This document shows positions 47,337 to 55,915 of a stretch of 64,000 nucleotides of DNA, in pieces. The notes beneath the pieces are model-generated. The model was not told the origin of the DNA and ran no database searches. It saw nothing but the letters and a program-made list of their open reading frames with translations. The stretch comes from Paracoccus liaowanqingii (lineage in GTDB: Bacteria > Pseudomonadota > Alphaproteobacteria > Rhodobacterales > Rhodobacteraceae): the NCBI RefSeq assembly GCF_004683865.2, contig NZ_CP038439.1:1714501-1778500 (forward strand). The letters run 5' to 3'. Every line of letters begins with the position of its first letter. The stretch's first letter is position 1. A program made the translations under genes and the position numbers.

Positions 47337-47957
47337 TCAGCCGCCCGCGACGATGCGCACGTAGTTGCGCGTCTCGCGGAAGGGCGGGATGCCGCCGTAT
47401 TTCTGCACGGCGCCGGGGCCCGCATTGTAGGCGGCCAGCGCCAGCGTCCAGTTACCGAACTGGTTGTACATCATCCGAAGATAGCGCGCGCCGCCGTTCA
47501 GGTTCTGCACCGGGTCGGTCGGGTTCACGCCCAGCTTGGCCGCCGTCCCGGGCATCAGCTGCGCCAGGCCCATCGCGCCCTTGTGCGAGCGGGCATTGGG
47601 GTTCCAGCCCGATTCCTGCTGCACGAGGCGCAGGAACAGATCCTCGGGGATCCCGTGGCGCTGCGCCGCCTGGCGGGCATGGGGCATGTATTCGCTGCGC
47701 CGACCGGTATAGCGGGGGATGGCCGGGGCGATCTCGGGGGCGATCTCGCGCCCTGCCCCGCCCGGCTGCAACCGGCTGGAGGACTGGTACTGCGTCGACA
47801 GCCGCGAATCCATCAGCCGGGTCTGGCGGGCGAACTGTTCGGCCCGCGACCGCGACGAGTCGCCCGACAGGCGCAGCCCCTGCGCCTCGACCGGCAGCGC
47901 CACGGTGGTGATCAGCCCCGCGCAAAGCGCCGACTTCAGGAAATGGCCCAGCTGCAT
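47337..47957 (-). CDS. Lytic transglycosylase (SLT domain)
   Basis: A 206-residue secreted peptidoglycan-cleaving enzyme. Signal peptide [25 protein letters not shown], a basic linker of about 60 residues, and an SLT domain: [48 protein letters not shown] (catalytic Glu in QQES), [16 protein letters not shown] and [29 protein letters not shown]. All core motifs are present. It faces the other transglycosylase gene tail to tail with 19 bases between. Confidence 0.93.
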   Translation of the reverse strand: MQLGHFLKSALCAGLITTVALPVEAQGLRLSGDSSRSRAEQFARQTRLMDSRLSTQYQSSSRLQPGGAGREIAPEIAPAIPRYTGRRSEYMPHARQAAQRHGIPEDLFLRLVQQESGWNPNARSHKGAMGLAQLMPGTAAKLGVNPTDPVQNLNGGARYLRMMYNQFGNWTLALAAYNAGPGAVQKYGGIPPFRETRNYVRIVAGG

Positions 47958-48174
47958 CTTGTCCGCCCTCGTTCGTGTCGACCGCGGCTTCGGGCCGCTT
48001 TTGAGGGCGACTATACATCAAAACCTCATCGTTTCCAGTCGGCGCGTGGCGCGGCGCGGCGCCGGTCGGGCGGTGGGCGGGTTCCTGCGCGTTTCCTAAC
48101 GGGGAATCCTTGCGAGGGTGGTCCGGGCTGGGCTAGACGCGGGGACAAATGGACATCATCCAAGGAATCCGCTC

Positions 48175-48693
48175 ATGGCAGGCAGCGTCAACAAGGTCAT
48201 CATCGTCGGCAATCTGGGGCAGGACCCCGAGGTGCGCAGCTTCCAGAACGGCGGCAAGGTGGTGAACCTGCGGATCGCCACCTCGGAGACCTGGAAGGAC
48301 AAGAACAGCGGCGAGCGCCAAGAGCGCACGCAGTGGCACACCGTCGCCATCTTCTCGGAGCCGCTGGCCCGCATCGCCGAGCAGTACCTGCGCAAGGGCA
48401 GCAAGGTCTATGTCGAGGGGCAGCTGGAAACCCGCAAATGGCAGGACCAGTCGGGCGCCGACCGCTATTCGACCGAGGTCGTGCTGCGTCCCTATCGCGG
48501 CGAGCTGACCCTGCTGGACGGGCGCGGCGGAGCGGGCGGCGGGGGCCAGGGCGGCTCGGGCGGCGGCGCGTCGGGCGGCGGTTATGACGATTACAACCAA
48601 GGTGCGCCGTCCGGGCGCAGCGGCGGCGGCGCGCCTTCGGGCGGCGGCGGTGGCGGCGGCCGGGCGGATTACGACGACGAGATCCCGTTCTGA
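48175..48693 (+). CDS. ssb: Single-stranded DNA-binding protein
   Basis: Binds and protects single-stranded DNA in replication and repair. The 172 residues hold the OB fold ([79 protein letters not shown]), a Gly-rich linker of about 50 residues and the acidic tip DYDDEIPF that recruits partner proteins. AAGGA lies upstream of 48175. Ends with a good terminator. Confidence 0.98.
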   Translation: MAGSVNKVIIVGNLGQDPEVRSFQNGGKVVNLRIATSETWKDKNSGERQERTQWHTVAIFSEPLARIAEQYLRKGSKVYVEGQLETRKWQDQSGADRYSTEVVLRPYRGELTLLDGRGGAGGGGQGGSGGGASGGGYDDYNQGAPSGRSGGGAPSGGGGGGGRADYDDEIPF

Positions 48694-48722
48694 GGATCCT
48701 CTGACCGAATCACCCGAGGACG

Positions 48723-48747
48723 GGGGCGGCTGCAGGGCCGCCCCTTT
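48723..48747 (+). terminator. Rho-independent terminator of ssb
   Basis: GGGGCGGC and GCCGCCCC form a perfect 8-bp stem with loop TGCAGG, followed by TTT, 30 bases after the ssb stop. Confidence 0.75.
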
Positions 48748-48909
48748 CGCATGGGCCCCGGTGCGATCTGTCGCGCGCTCTGCCTGTGGCTTGGCGCAAG
48801 TTGCGCGCGCGGGCCCGCGGCTTTGCGAATGATCCTGTCCTTGCAAACGCACCGGTTCGGCCCACATTGACGACAGTTCTGCGACGATCCCCCGCATCGC
48901 GACCCCCCC

Positions 48910-49971
48910 ATGAAAGCTGCCCCGATGGCCCTGACATTGACCGACCTGACCGCCCCCGAGGGCTTCGAGCGCCTCGTTCTGGCCGAGGCCCCCGAAGCCG
49001 GCCTGCGCGCGCTGATCTGCCTGCATTCGACCGCACTCGGCCCGGCGGCGGGCGGCTGCCGGATGTGGCGCTATGCGGATGACGATGCCGCGATCCGCGA
49101 CGTGACGCGGCTGGCGCGCGGCATGACCCACAAGAACGCGATGGCCGATCTGGGCTTGGGCGGCGGCAAGGCCGTCATCTTCGGCGACGCCGCCACCGAC
49201 AAGACGCCCCGGATGATGCGCGCCTTCGGCGCGGCCGTCGAGGCGCTGGAGGGCCGCTACTGGACCGCCGAGGACGTGGGCATCTCGCCCGAGGACATGG
49301 CCCATGCTGCCGAGGCGACGCGCTTTGCGGTGGGCCTGTCGGGAGCCTCGGGCGATCCCTCGCCCTGGACCGCCGAGGGGGTGTTCCGCTGCCTGCAGAC
49401 CGGCGCGGGCCATGTCTTCGGCACCACTGACCTGACCGGGCGGCGCGTGCTGGTGCAGGGCCTGGGCCATGTGGGCCTGTCCTTGGCCGAGAAGCTGGCC
49501 AAGGCGGGCGCGCGCCTGACCGTCACCGACATCAACCCGGCGGCCGTGCAGGACGCGGCCCACAGGCTGGGCGCGGCGGTCTGCGCGCCCGATGCCGTCT
49601 TCGACCAGCAGGTCGAGATCCTGGCCCCCTGCGCCCTGGGTGGCGTGCTGACCGACGAGACCGCGCAGGCGCTGTCGGCCAGCTTGGTCTGCGGCGCGGC
49701 GAACAACCAGCTGGCGCATGACGGGGTCGCGGGCCTGCTGGCCGCGCGCGAGATCACCTATCTGCCCGACTACGTGGTCAATGCCGGCGGCATCATCAGC
49801 GTGGCCAGCGAGATCCACGGCAAGCCCGATGCCTGGCGGCTGGAACGCCTGACCGCCATTGCCGGGCGCGTGGGGCAGATGCTGGCCCGCGCCACCGAGA
49901 CGGGCCGCGCGCCGGCCCAGGTCGCGGACGAGATAGTCGCCGCCATGCTGGACACGCGCCGCGCCGCCTGA
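48910..49971 (+). CDS. Glu/Leu/Phe/Val dehydrogenase (leucine-dehydrogenase-like)
   Basis: A 353-residue NAD-dependent amino acid dehydrogenase. The N-terminal substrate domain has LICLHSTALGPAAGGCRMWRYADDDAAIRDVTRLARGMTHKNAMADLGLGGGKAVI (Gly-rich turn and catalytic Lys residues), the second domain has the Rossmann segment GRRVLVQGLGHVGLSLAEKLAKAGARLTVTDIN and CGAANNQLAHDG, then YVVNAGGIISVASE. This pattern is closest to leucine dehydrogenase. The first Met is at 48910, with MALTL five residues on as an alternative. Transcribed alone. Confidence 0.92.
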   Translation: MKAAPMALTLTDLTAPEGFERLVLAEAPEAGLRALICLHSTALGPAAGGCRMWRYADDDAAIRDVTRLARGMTHKNAMADLGLGGGKAVIFGDAATDKTPRMMRAFGAAVEALEGRYWTAEDVGISPEDMAHAAEATRFAVGLSGASGDPSPWTAEGVFRCLQTGAGHVFGTTDLTGRRVLVQGLGHVGLSLAEKLAKAGARLTVTDINPAAVQDAAHRLGAAVCAPDAVFDQQVEILAPCALGGVLTDETAQALSASLVCGAANNQLAHDGVAGLLAAREITYLPDYVVNAGGIISVASEIHGKPDAWRLERLTAIAGRVGQMLARATETGRAPAQVADEIVAAMLDTRRAA

Positions 49972-50022
49972 GGAGAAGCGGCTTGCCGAGAACCGGCCTG
50001 TGGGCGGAAGACGGCGACAGCC

Positions 50023-50060
50023 AGCCCGGGCGGGCCCCTCGATGGGGGCCGATCCGGGCT
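50023..50060. terminator. Nested inverted repeat between two convergent genes
   Basis: AGCCCGG (50023-50029) pairs with CCGGGCT (50054-50060) and, inside, GGCCCC pairs with GGGGCC. It lies between the leucine-dehydrogenase-like gene and aroB, both ending here, so it may end both transcripts. Confidence 0.55.
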
Positions 50061-50072
50061 CTTCGGCCCTGC

Positions 50073-51185
50073 TCAGGCCAGGCGGGCGTCGCGCAGCACG
50101 GAATGCAGCATGTCCGCCTGCACCGCATCGCTGACGAAGGCCGCGCCGATGCCGCGGGCCAGCACGAAGCGCAGCTGCCCATCGACGACCTTCTTGTCCT
50201 GACCCATCAGCCCGATCAGCGCCGCATCGTCCGGCAGATCGCCCGGGATGTCCGACAGGCGCGCGGGCAGGCCCATCGCCGCCAGATGCGCCAGCACGCG
50301 GCTCGGCTCTTCCTGCGCGCACAGGCCCATCCGCGCCGACAGGTCGAAAGCCAGCGCGCAGCCGACCGCCACCCCCTCGCCATGCAGCAGCCGGTCGGAA
50401 TAGCCGGTCGCGGATTCCAGAGCATGGCCGAAGGTATGGCCCAGGTTCAGCAGCGCGCGTTCGCCCTGCTCGGTCTCGTCGCGGGTGACGATGCCCGCCT
50501 TCATCGCGACCGCATGGGCCACGGCCTGCTGACGCAGGGCGGGATCCTCGCGCAGGCGGGGGCCGTTCTCCTCGAGCCAGGCAAAGAAGGCGGCGTCGGC
50601 CAGCAGGCCGTATTTCGCCACCTCGCCATAGCCCGACAGGAAGTCGCGCGGGCTCAGCGTGTCCAGCACGTCGATGTCGGCCAGCACCAGCGACGGCTGG
50701 TGGAAGGCGCCGACCAGGTTCTTGCCGCGCGGGCTGTTGATGCCGGTCTTGCCGCCGACGCTGCTGTCGACCTGCGCCAGAAGCGTGGTGGGCAGCTGCA
50801 CGAAGCGCACGCCGCGCCGCAGGATCGCGGCGGCAAAGCCCACCAGATCGCCGATCACGCCGCCGCCGAGGGCCAGCACCACGTCGCGCCGCTCGACCTG
50901 CTGGTCCAGCAGCCATTCGACGCAGGCGATCAGATGCGGCCAGCTTTTTGTGCCCTCGCCCGCGGGCAGGACCAGCGCCTCGCTGGCGATGCCCGCCGCG
51001 CGCAGGGCCTCCTGCAGGGGGGCCAGATGCAGCCCCGCCACGGTCGCGTCGGTGACGATGGCCACGCGCGGCCGGGCCAGCAGGGGCGCGATCTGGGCGC
51101 CCGCCCCCGCCAGCAGCCCCGCGCCGATGCGGACATCATAGGCGCGCGCGCCCAGGGGAACGTGGACGGTGACGGGATCGGTCAT
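50073..51185 (-). CDS. aroB: 3-dehydroquinate synthase
   Basis: Second step of the shikimate pathway; NAD- and metal-dependent cyclisation of DAHP. The 370 residues have LPAGEGTKSWPHLIACVEWLLDQQVERRDVVLALGGGVIGDLVGFAAAI, QLPTTLLAQVDSSVGGKTGINSPRGKNLVGAFHQP, RDFLSGYGEVAKYG and LNLGHTFGHALES (metal-binding His). Start 51185 has AGGAG upstream and overlaps the aroK stop as ATGA. Its substrate is made by the DAHP synthase about 9 kb away. Confidence 0.97.
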   Translation of the reverse strand: MTDPVTVHVPLGARAYDVRIGAGLLAGAGAQIAPLLARPRVAIVTDATVAGLHLAPLQEALRAAGIASEALVLPAGEGTKSWPHLIACVEWLLDQQVERRDVVLALGGGVIGDLVGFAAAILRRGVRFVQLPTTLLAQVDSSVGGKTGINSPRGKNLVGAFHQPSLVLADIDVLDTLSPRDFLSGYGEVAKYGLLADAAFFAWLEENGPRLREDPALRQQAVAHAVAMKAGIVTRDETEQGERALLNLGHTFGHALESATGYSDRLLHGEGVAVGCALAFDLSARMGLCAQEEPSRVLAHLAAMGLPARLSDIPGDLPDDAALIGLMGQDKKVVDGQLRFVLARGIGAAFVSDAVQADMLHSVLRDARLA

Positions 51186-51733
51186 GGGATCTCCTGGATC
51201 AGGGTCGGATCGGCGCCGGCCAGCGCGGCGATCAGGCGGGTGGCCGAGGCCTCGATGCTGTCGCCGGCCTGGGACAGGAATTCCAGCCCGGCCTGCGCAT
51301 AGACGGGCGCGCGCTCGTCCAGCAGGCGCAGCAGCGTGCCCTTGGGGTCGGCGGTCTGCAAAAGGGGGCGCGTGGGCCGCTGGCGCACGCGGTGCCACAG
51401 CAGCTCGGGCGGGCAGTTCAGCCAGACCGACAGCCCGCGCGCCGCGATCATGGCGCGGTTGTGCGGCTGCATCCACGCCCCGCCCCCGGTCGAGATCACC
51501 CCCGGCGCCCCGGCCAGGATCCGCGCCAGCACCTGGGATTCGCGGGCGCGGAAGAACGCCTCGCCGTCGCGGGCAAAGATCTCGCTGATCGACATGGCGG
51601 CGGCGGCCTCGATCTCGGCGTCGGAATCGGTGAAGGGCACGCGCAGCCTGCGGGCCAGTTCCGACCCGATCGCCGTCTTGCCGGCGCCCATCATTCCGAT
51701 CAGCACGATATGGCGCGTCAGCCGCTTCGACAT
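51182..51733 (-). CDS. aroK: Shikimate kinase
   Basis: Phosphorylates shikimate with ATP. The 183-residue P-loop kinase opens RHIVLIGMMGAGKTAIGSELARRLRVPFTDSDAEIE (Walker A GMMGAGKT and the shikimate-binding DSD), FFRARESQVLARIL, VISTGGGAWM and the lid region RVRQRPTRPLLQ. Length and motifs are typical. The aroK-aroB order with translational coupling is common. Confidence 0.97.
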   Translation of the reverse strand: MSKRLTRHIVLIGMMGAGKTAIGSELARRLRVPFTDSDAEIEAAAAMSISEIFARDGEAFFRARESQVLARILAGAPGVISTGGGAWMQPHNRAMIAARGLSVWLNCPPELLWHRVRQRPTRPLLQTADPKGTLLRLLDERAPVYAQAGLEFLSQAGDSIEASATRLIAALAGADPTLIQEIP

Positions 51734-51857
51734 GCCTGCCCCCTCAATCGGGTGACTGAATGACGTGATCTTTCGGAAATTGCCATCTATATTCGCCGCG
51801 AACCGACCCGGAAGCGGTCGGGAGCCAACGAAACACGGTCGAGCGAGGGCGAACGGA

Positions 51858-52019
51858 ATGCGGATGTTGAAACTGCTGGTGGTGCTGATTCTGGCCGGGC
51901 TGATCGGCCTGGCGGGCTATGCCTATTTCGGCGACATGGCCCCCGTCCAGCAAGAGGTCCGCCATCCGCTGACGCTGGACGCACCGACCCCCGACCCCGC
52001 CGGGCCCGCCGGTGACTGA
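51858..52019 (+). CDS. Small single-pass membrane protein upstream of xerD
   Basis: A 53-residue protein with one membrane segment (MLKLLVVLILAGLIGLAGYAYFG) and a short Pro/Asp-rich tail (QQEVRHPLTLDAPTPDPAGP). The start may be 51858 or the ATG six bases later. Its end overlaps the GTG start of the next gene by eight bases. I recall a similar tiny gene in Rhodobacteraceae xerD neighbourhoods but no function. Confidence 0.65.
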   Translation: MRMLKLLVVLILAGLIGLAGYAYFGDMAPVQQEVRHPLTLDAPTPDPAGPAGD

Positions 52020-53514
52020 TCGCCCCACCCATCGGACACGCGCCGCCCTGCTGGCACTGGCGCTGTCGGCCCTGCCCCTGGCGGCCGCGGCGCAAAGCCA
52101 GCCGCTGTCGGCCAGCGACTGGCTGTCGGGCAGCGTGCGCGGGCCAGTGCGGGAAAGCTCGGCCTGGCGGCCGGGCGATGCGCCCCCGCCCGACCGGCCC
52201 GGCGCCCGGCCCGAGGCGGTGGCGACCAGCGGTGCGGTGGGGACGGTGCAGGTCACGCGGCTGGATCAGGGCGATCCCGACCAGACCGGCACGCAAAGCC
52301 CGCGCCGCGCCGGCCTGCCCGTCGATCTGTGGGCGGGCAGCGATCCGCAGCGCCTCGCCGAGATGGTCCTGGCCACGCCCGCCCGGCTGCCGTCGATGCA
52401 GGCGCTGCTGCGCCGCGTGCTGACCGCGCAGCTGGCCCCGCCCTCGGGCGACAGCGCGGAGGGGGCGGCGCGGGGTCGGCTGTTTTTGGCCCGCGCCGAC
52501 CGGCTGCTGGACATGGGCGCGCTGGACGAGGCGCAGGCCCTGCTGGTCGCCGCCGGTCCCGGCCAGCCCGAGATCTTTCGCCGCATGTTCGACATCGCCC
52601 TGCTGGAGGGCGACGAGGGCCGCGCCTGCGCCATCATGAACGGCACGCCCGGCATCGCGCCCAGCTTTGCCGCCCGCATATTCTGCCTGGCGCAGACCGG
52701 GGACTGGGCCGCCGCCGCCGTCAGCCTGCACGGCGCCGAGGCGCTTGGCCTCATCGACGAACGCCAGGCGATCCTGCTGACGCATTTCCTGGACGACGCC
52801 TTCGTCGACAGCCCGGACCTGCTGGAACCGGCCGAGCGCATGACGCCGCTGGAATTCCGCATCCACGAGGCCGTGGGCCAGCCCCTGCCGACCCTGCCTT
52901 TGCCGGTGGCTTTCGCGCAGTCCGACCTGCGCCTGAACAGCGGCTTCAAGGCCCGGCTGGACGCGGCCGAACGCCTGGCCCGGTCGGGCGCCCTGCCGCC
53001 CGCCAGCCTGCGCCAGATCTATGGCGAACAGCGCCCCGCCGCCTCGGGCGGGGTCTGGGAACGCGCCGGCGTCATGCGCACGCTGGAGGCGGCTCTGGCC
53101 GGGGGCGATCTGACCCAGGCCCTGCCCCGGGCCTTCGACGAGTTCCGCGCCGTGGGCATGGCCGATCTGCTGGCCGGGATGATCGCCGCCGACCTGCCCG
53201 CCGATCCCGCCCGCGACATCCCCGATCCCCGCGCCGCCGAGATTGCGGGCCTGCTGCGCGCCTTCGCCGGGCTGCCCGGCACCGCCGTGCCCGAACCCGC
53301 GCCTGAGCTGGCCGCCCCCGTGCCCCCGCCCCCCGCCGCGCAGCGGGGCGAGGCGCTGCTGGGCGCGATGACCGATATCGATGCCGGGCTAGAGGGCGAT
53401 CTGGCCCGCGCCGCGCGCGGCATCGCCATGCTGCGCGCCCTGGGCCTGGCCGAGGATGCCGACCGCGCGCAGACCCAGATCGCGCTGCTGCCGCAGATGG
53501 CGGCCACCCCATGA
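52012..53514 (+). CDS. Secreted Ala-rich protein of unknown function upstream of xerD
   Basis: A 500-residue protein with GTG start and signal peptide (RAALLALALSALPLAAAAQ). The mature part is largely alpha-helical with repeated Ala/Leu pairs (LFLARADRLLDMGALDEAQALLVAAGPGQPEIFRRMFDIALLEGDEGRACAIM), reminiscent of a TPR-like solenoid. A Pro-rich stretch (VPEPAPELAAPVPPPPAA) precedes the last 55 residues. No enzyme motif is visible. Its 3' end overlaps xerD as ATGA, and its start overlaps the small membrane protein gene, so the three are coupled. Confidence 0.75.
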   Translation: MTDRPTHRTRAALLALALSALPLAAAAQSQPLSASDWLSGSVRGPVRESSAWRPGDAPPPDRPGARPEAVATSGAVGTVQVTRLDQGDPDQTGTQSPRRAGLPVDLWAGSDPQRLAEMVLATPARLPSMQALLRRVLTAQLAPPSGDSAEGAARGRLFLARADRLLDMGALDEAQALLVAAGPGQPEIFRRMFDIALLEGDEGRACAIMNGTPGIAPSFAARIFCLAQTGDWAAAAVSLHGAEALGLIDERQAILLTHFLDDAFVDSPDLLEPAERMTPLEFRIHEAVGQPLPTLPLPVAFAQSDLRLNSGFKARLDAAERLARSGALPPASLRQIYGEQRPAASGGVWERAGVMRTLEAALAGGDLTQALPRAFDEFRAVGMADLLAGMIAADLPADPARDIPDPRAAEIAGLLRAFAGLPGTAVPEPAPELAAPVPPPPAAQRGEALLGAMTDIDAGLEGDLARAARGIAMLRALGLAEDADRAQTQIALLPQMAATP

Positions 53515-54485
53515 GCGGCGATCACACCGCCATCTCGGCCTTCCTCGACGCGCAGGCGGCCGAGGCGGGGGCGGCGCGCAACACGCTGCTGGCCTATGGG
53601 CGCGACCTGCGCGACCTGTCGGACTGGCTGGGGCGGCGCGGGCTGTCGCTGGCCGGGCTGACCCGCGACCAGATCGAAGATTATTTGTCCTTCTGCGACG
53701 CGCAGGGCCTGTCGCGCGCCACCCGCGCGCGCCGCCTGTCGGCCATCCGCCAGTTCACCCGCTTCGCGCTGGACGAGGGCTGGCGCGAGGACGACCCGGC
53801 GATCCGCCTCAGCGGTCCCGGACGGGCCAAGCGCGTGCCCCGCACGCTGGACCGCGACCAGATCGAGGCGCTGCTGGGCGCCTCGTCCGGGCTGGGGCGC
53901 AGCCCCGTCGACCGGGCGCGCAACCTGTGCATGATGGAACTGCTCTACGCCACCGGCATGCGGGTCAGCGAGCTGGTCAGCCTGCCCGTGGCGGGCTGCC
54001 GGGGCGATCCGGCGGTGCTGGTGATCCGCGGCAAGGGCGGCAAGGAGCGCATGGTCCCCCTGGGCCCCGCAGCCCGCGCCGCGATGCGCGACTGGCTGGC
54101 CATCCGCGACAACGCCCCGCAGGGCAGCGCGCTCTATCGGCTGCTGGCCGGACGCGGCGCGCGCTGGCTGTTCCCCGCGCCGGGCGCCGCCGGCCACCTG
54201 CCGCGCCAGAGCTTCTCGCGCCTCCTGGGACAGATGGCGGTGGCGGCGGGGATCGACCCGACCCGCGTCACGCCGCATGTCATCCGCCACGCCTTTGCCA
54301 CGCATCTTCTGGAAGGCGGCGCCGACCTGCGCTCGATCCAGATGCTGCTGGGCCATGCCGATCTGGGCTCGACCGAGATCTACACCCATGTTCTGGACAA
54401 CCGCATGCGCGATCTGGTCCTGAACCATCACCCGCTGGCCGACGTTCAGACCTCGACCGACCCTGCCCCCAAACCTGCAACCTGA
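53511..54485 (+). CDS. xerD: Tyrosine recombinase XerD
   Basis: Site-specific recombinase that resolves chromosome dimers at dif with XerC and FtsK. The 324 residues have an N-terminal core-binding domain (to about 105) and a catalytic domain with Arg151 (ATGMRVSEL), Lys175 (VIRGKGGKER), His256 and Arg259 (HVIRHAFATHLLEGG), His282 (LLGHADLGSTEIYTHV) and the nucleophile Tyr291. All catalytic residues are present. Tail of about 20 residues is Pro/Thr rich. Chosen over XerC by the VSLPVAG and HPLAD C-terminal features; XerC is not fully excluded. Confidence 0.9.
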   Translation: MSGDHTAISAFLDAQAAEAGAARNTLLAYGRDLRDLSDWLGRRGLSLAGLTRDQIEDYLSFCDAQGLSRATRARRLSAIRQFTRFALDEGWREDDPAIRLSGPGRAKRVPRTLDRDQIEALLGASSGLGRSPVDRARNLCMMELLYATGMRVSELVSLPVAGCRGDPAVLVIRGKGGKERMVPLGPAARAAMRDWLAIRDNAPQGSALYRLLAGRGARWLFPAPGAAGHLPRQSFSRLLGQMAVAAGIDPTRVTPHVIRHAFATHLLEGGADLRSIQMLLGHADLGSTEIYTHVLDNRMRDLVLNHHPLADVQTSTDPAPKPAT

Positions 54486-54495
54486 CCAAGGACCC

Positions 54496-55824
54496 ATGGA
54501 CGATCCATCCTCTGCCTTAGATTTCGCGGCCCTCATGACCATCGGGGCCATCCTGATCTGCCTGATCCTGTCGGGCTTTTTCTCCGGCTCTGAAACCGCG
54601 CTGACGGCGGCCAGCAAGGCCAAGCTGCGCGCCCGCGCCGATCGCGGCGACAGCGGCGCCGAGGCCGCCATCAAGGTCACCGCCGACAGCGAGAAGCTGA
54701 TCGGTGCCATCCTTCTGGGCAACAACGTCGTCAACATCCTGGCCGCCAGTCTGGCGACCGCGCTGTTCACGCGGCTGCTGGGCGCCAGCGGCGTGGCCAT
54801 CGCCACGCTGGTGATGACCGTGCTGGTGCTGATCTTCTCCGAGGTCATGCCCAAGACCTATGCCATCTCGTCGCCCGAGAAGGTCGCGAGCCTTGTGGCC
54901 CGCCCGATCCGCATCCTGACCATCATCCTGGCCCCGGTGGTCACCGTGGTCCGCGCCATCGTGAACCTGATCCTGTCGGTCGCCGGTCTGAAGACCGATC
55001 CGGGCAAGCACATGTTCTCGATCGAGGAAGAGATCGAGGGCGCGCTGTCCATCGGGCACGCGCAGGGCGCCGTCAACAAGGAGGACCGCGACCGCCTGCT
55101 GGGCGCGCTGGACCTGGGCAACCGCACCGTCGAGGAGATCATGCGCCACCGCAGCGAGATCCAGATGATCGACGGCTCGCTGCCGCCCGAGACGATCCTG
55201 GAGACCGTGCTGGCCAGCCCCCACACCCGCCTGCCCGTCTATCGCGAGGAGCGCGAGAACATCGTGGGCGTGGTCCATGCCAAGGACCTGCTGCGCGCCG
55301 TCAACCGCGCCGTGCGCGATGCGGGCGATGCGCAGGTGGCGCGCAAGTTCGACATCATGGATGTCGTCATGCCGCCCTATTTCGTCCCCGAGACCAGCGC
55401 CTTGGACGAACAGATGCGCGAGTTCCTGAAACGCCGGACGCATTTCGCGCTGGTCGTCGACGAATACGGCAGCCTGCGCGGCCTGATCACGCTGGAGGAC
55501 ATCATCGAGGAGATCGTGGGCGAGATCGCCGACGAACACGACACCGAAGAGGACCAGACCCTCAAGCCGAACGCCACCGGCGACTATCTGGTCGAGGGCG
55601 GCATGACCATCCGCGACCTGAACCGCCAGCTGGACTGGACCCTGCCCGACGAGGAGGCCAACACCGTCGCGGGCCTCGTCATCTACATGGCGCAGTCGAT
55701 CCCCGACCAGGGCCAGGTGTTCAGCTTCCACGGCTACCGTTTCGAGGTCGTGACCCGGCGCGAGAACCGCATCACGCGCCTGCGCATCCGCCCCCTGGTC
55801 CCGGTCGCCAAGGCCGACGCCTGA
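54496..55824 (+). CDS. HlyC/CorC (CNNM) family transporter
   Basis: A 442-residue membrane protein. An N-terminal DUF21/CNNM domain ([70 protein letters not shown]) is followed by a pair of CBS domains ([51 protein letters not shown] and [28 protein letters not shown]) and a C-terminal CorC-HlyC domain ([32 protein letters not shown]). The family is linked to magnesium or cobalt efflux and haemolysin-like proteins. Close behind xerD (10 bases). Confidence 0.93.
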   Translation: MDDPSSALDFAALMTIGAILICLILSGFFSGSETALTAASKAKLRARADRGDSGAEAAIKVTADSEKLIGAILLGNNVVNILAASLATALFTRLLGASGVAIATLVMTVLVLIFSEVMPKTYAISSPEKVASLVARPIRILTIILAPVVTVVRAIVNLILSVAGLKTDPGKHMFSIEEEIEGALSIGHAQGAVNKEDRDRLLGALDLGNRTVEEIMRHRSEIQMIDGSLPPETILETVLASPHTRLPVYREERENIVGVVHAKDLLRAVNRAVRDAGDAQVARKFDIMDVVMPPYFVPETSALDEQMREFLKRRTHFALVVDEYGSLRGLITLEDIIEEIVGEIADEHDTEEDQTLKPNATGDYLVEGGMTIRDLNRQLDWTLPDEEANTVAGLVIYMAQSIPDQGQVFSFHGYRFEVVTRRENRITRLRIRPLVPVAKADA

Positions 55825-55845
55825 CCCTGCCCGATCCCTAGGGCC

Positions 55846-55865
55846 GCGCGGATGTCCCTCCGCGC
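55846..55865 (+). other. Small stem-loop in the tkt leader
   Basis: GCGCGGA and TCCGCGC form a 7-bp stem with a TGTCCC loop in the gap before the transketolase gene. It could be a weak terminator of the upstream gene or part of the tkt leader. Confidence 0.35.
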
Positions 55866-55915
55866 AGCCCTGCCCCTTTCGGGGCCATCCCGTCGTCTGC
55901 AAGGAACACCTGCCC

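Noticed and set aside
48133..50916. A 927-codon minus-strand frame through ssb and the leucine-dehydrogenase-like gene
   Set aside because: It runs antisense to two recognisable genes and out of frame with aroB; no conserved motif.
53511..54485. XerD as a phage or integron integrase
   Set aside because: Length, complete core-binding domain and all catalytic residues match housekeeping XerD; no attachment site or mobile genes are nearby.
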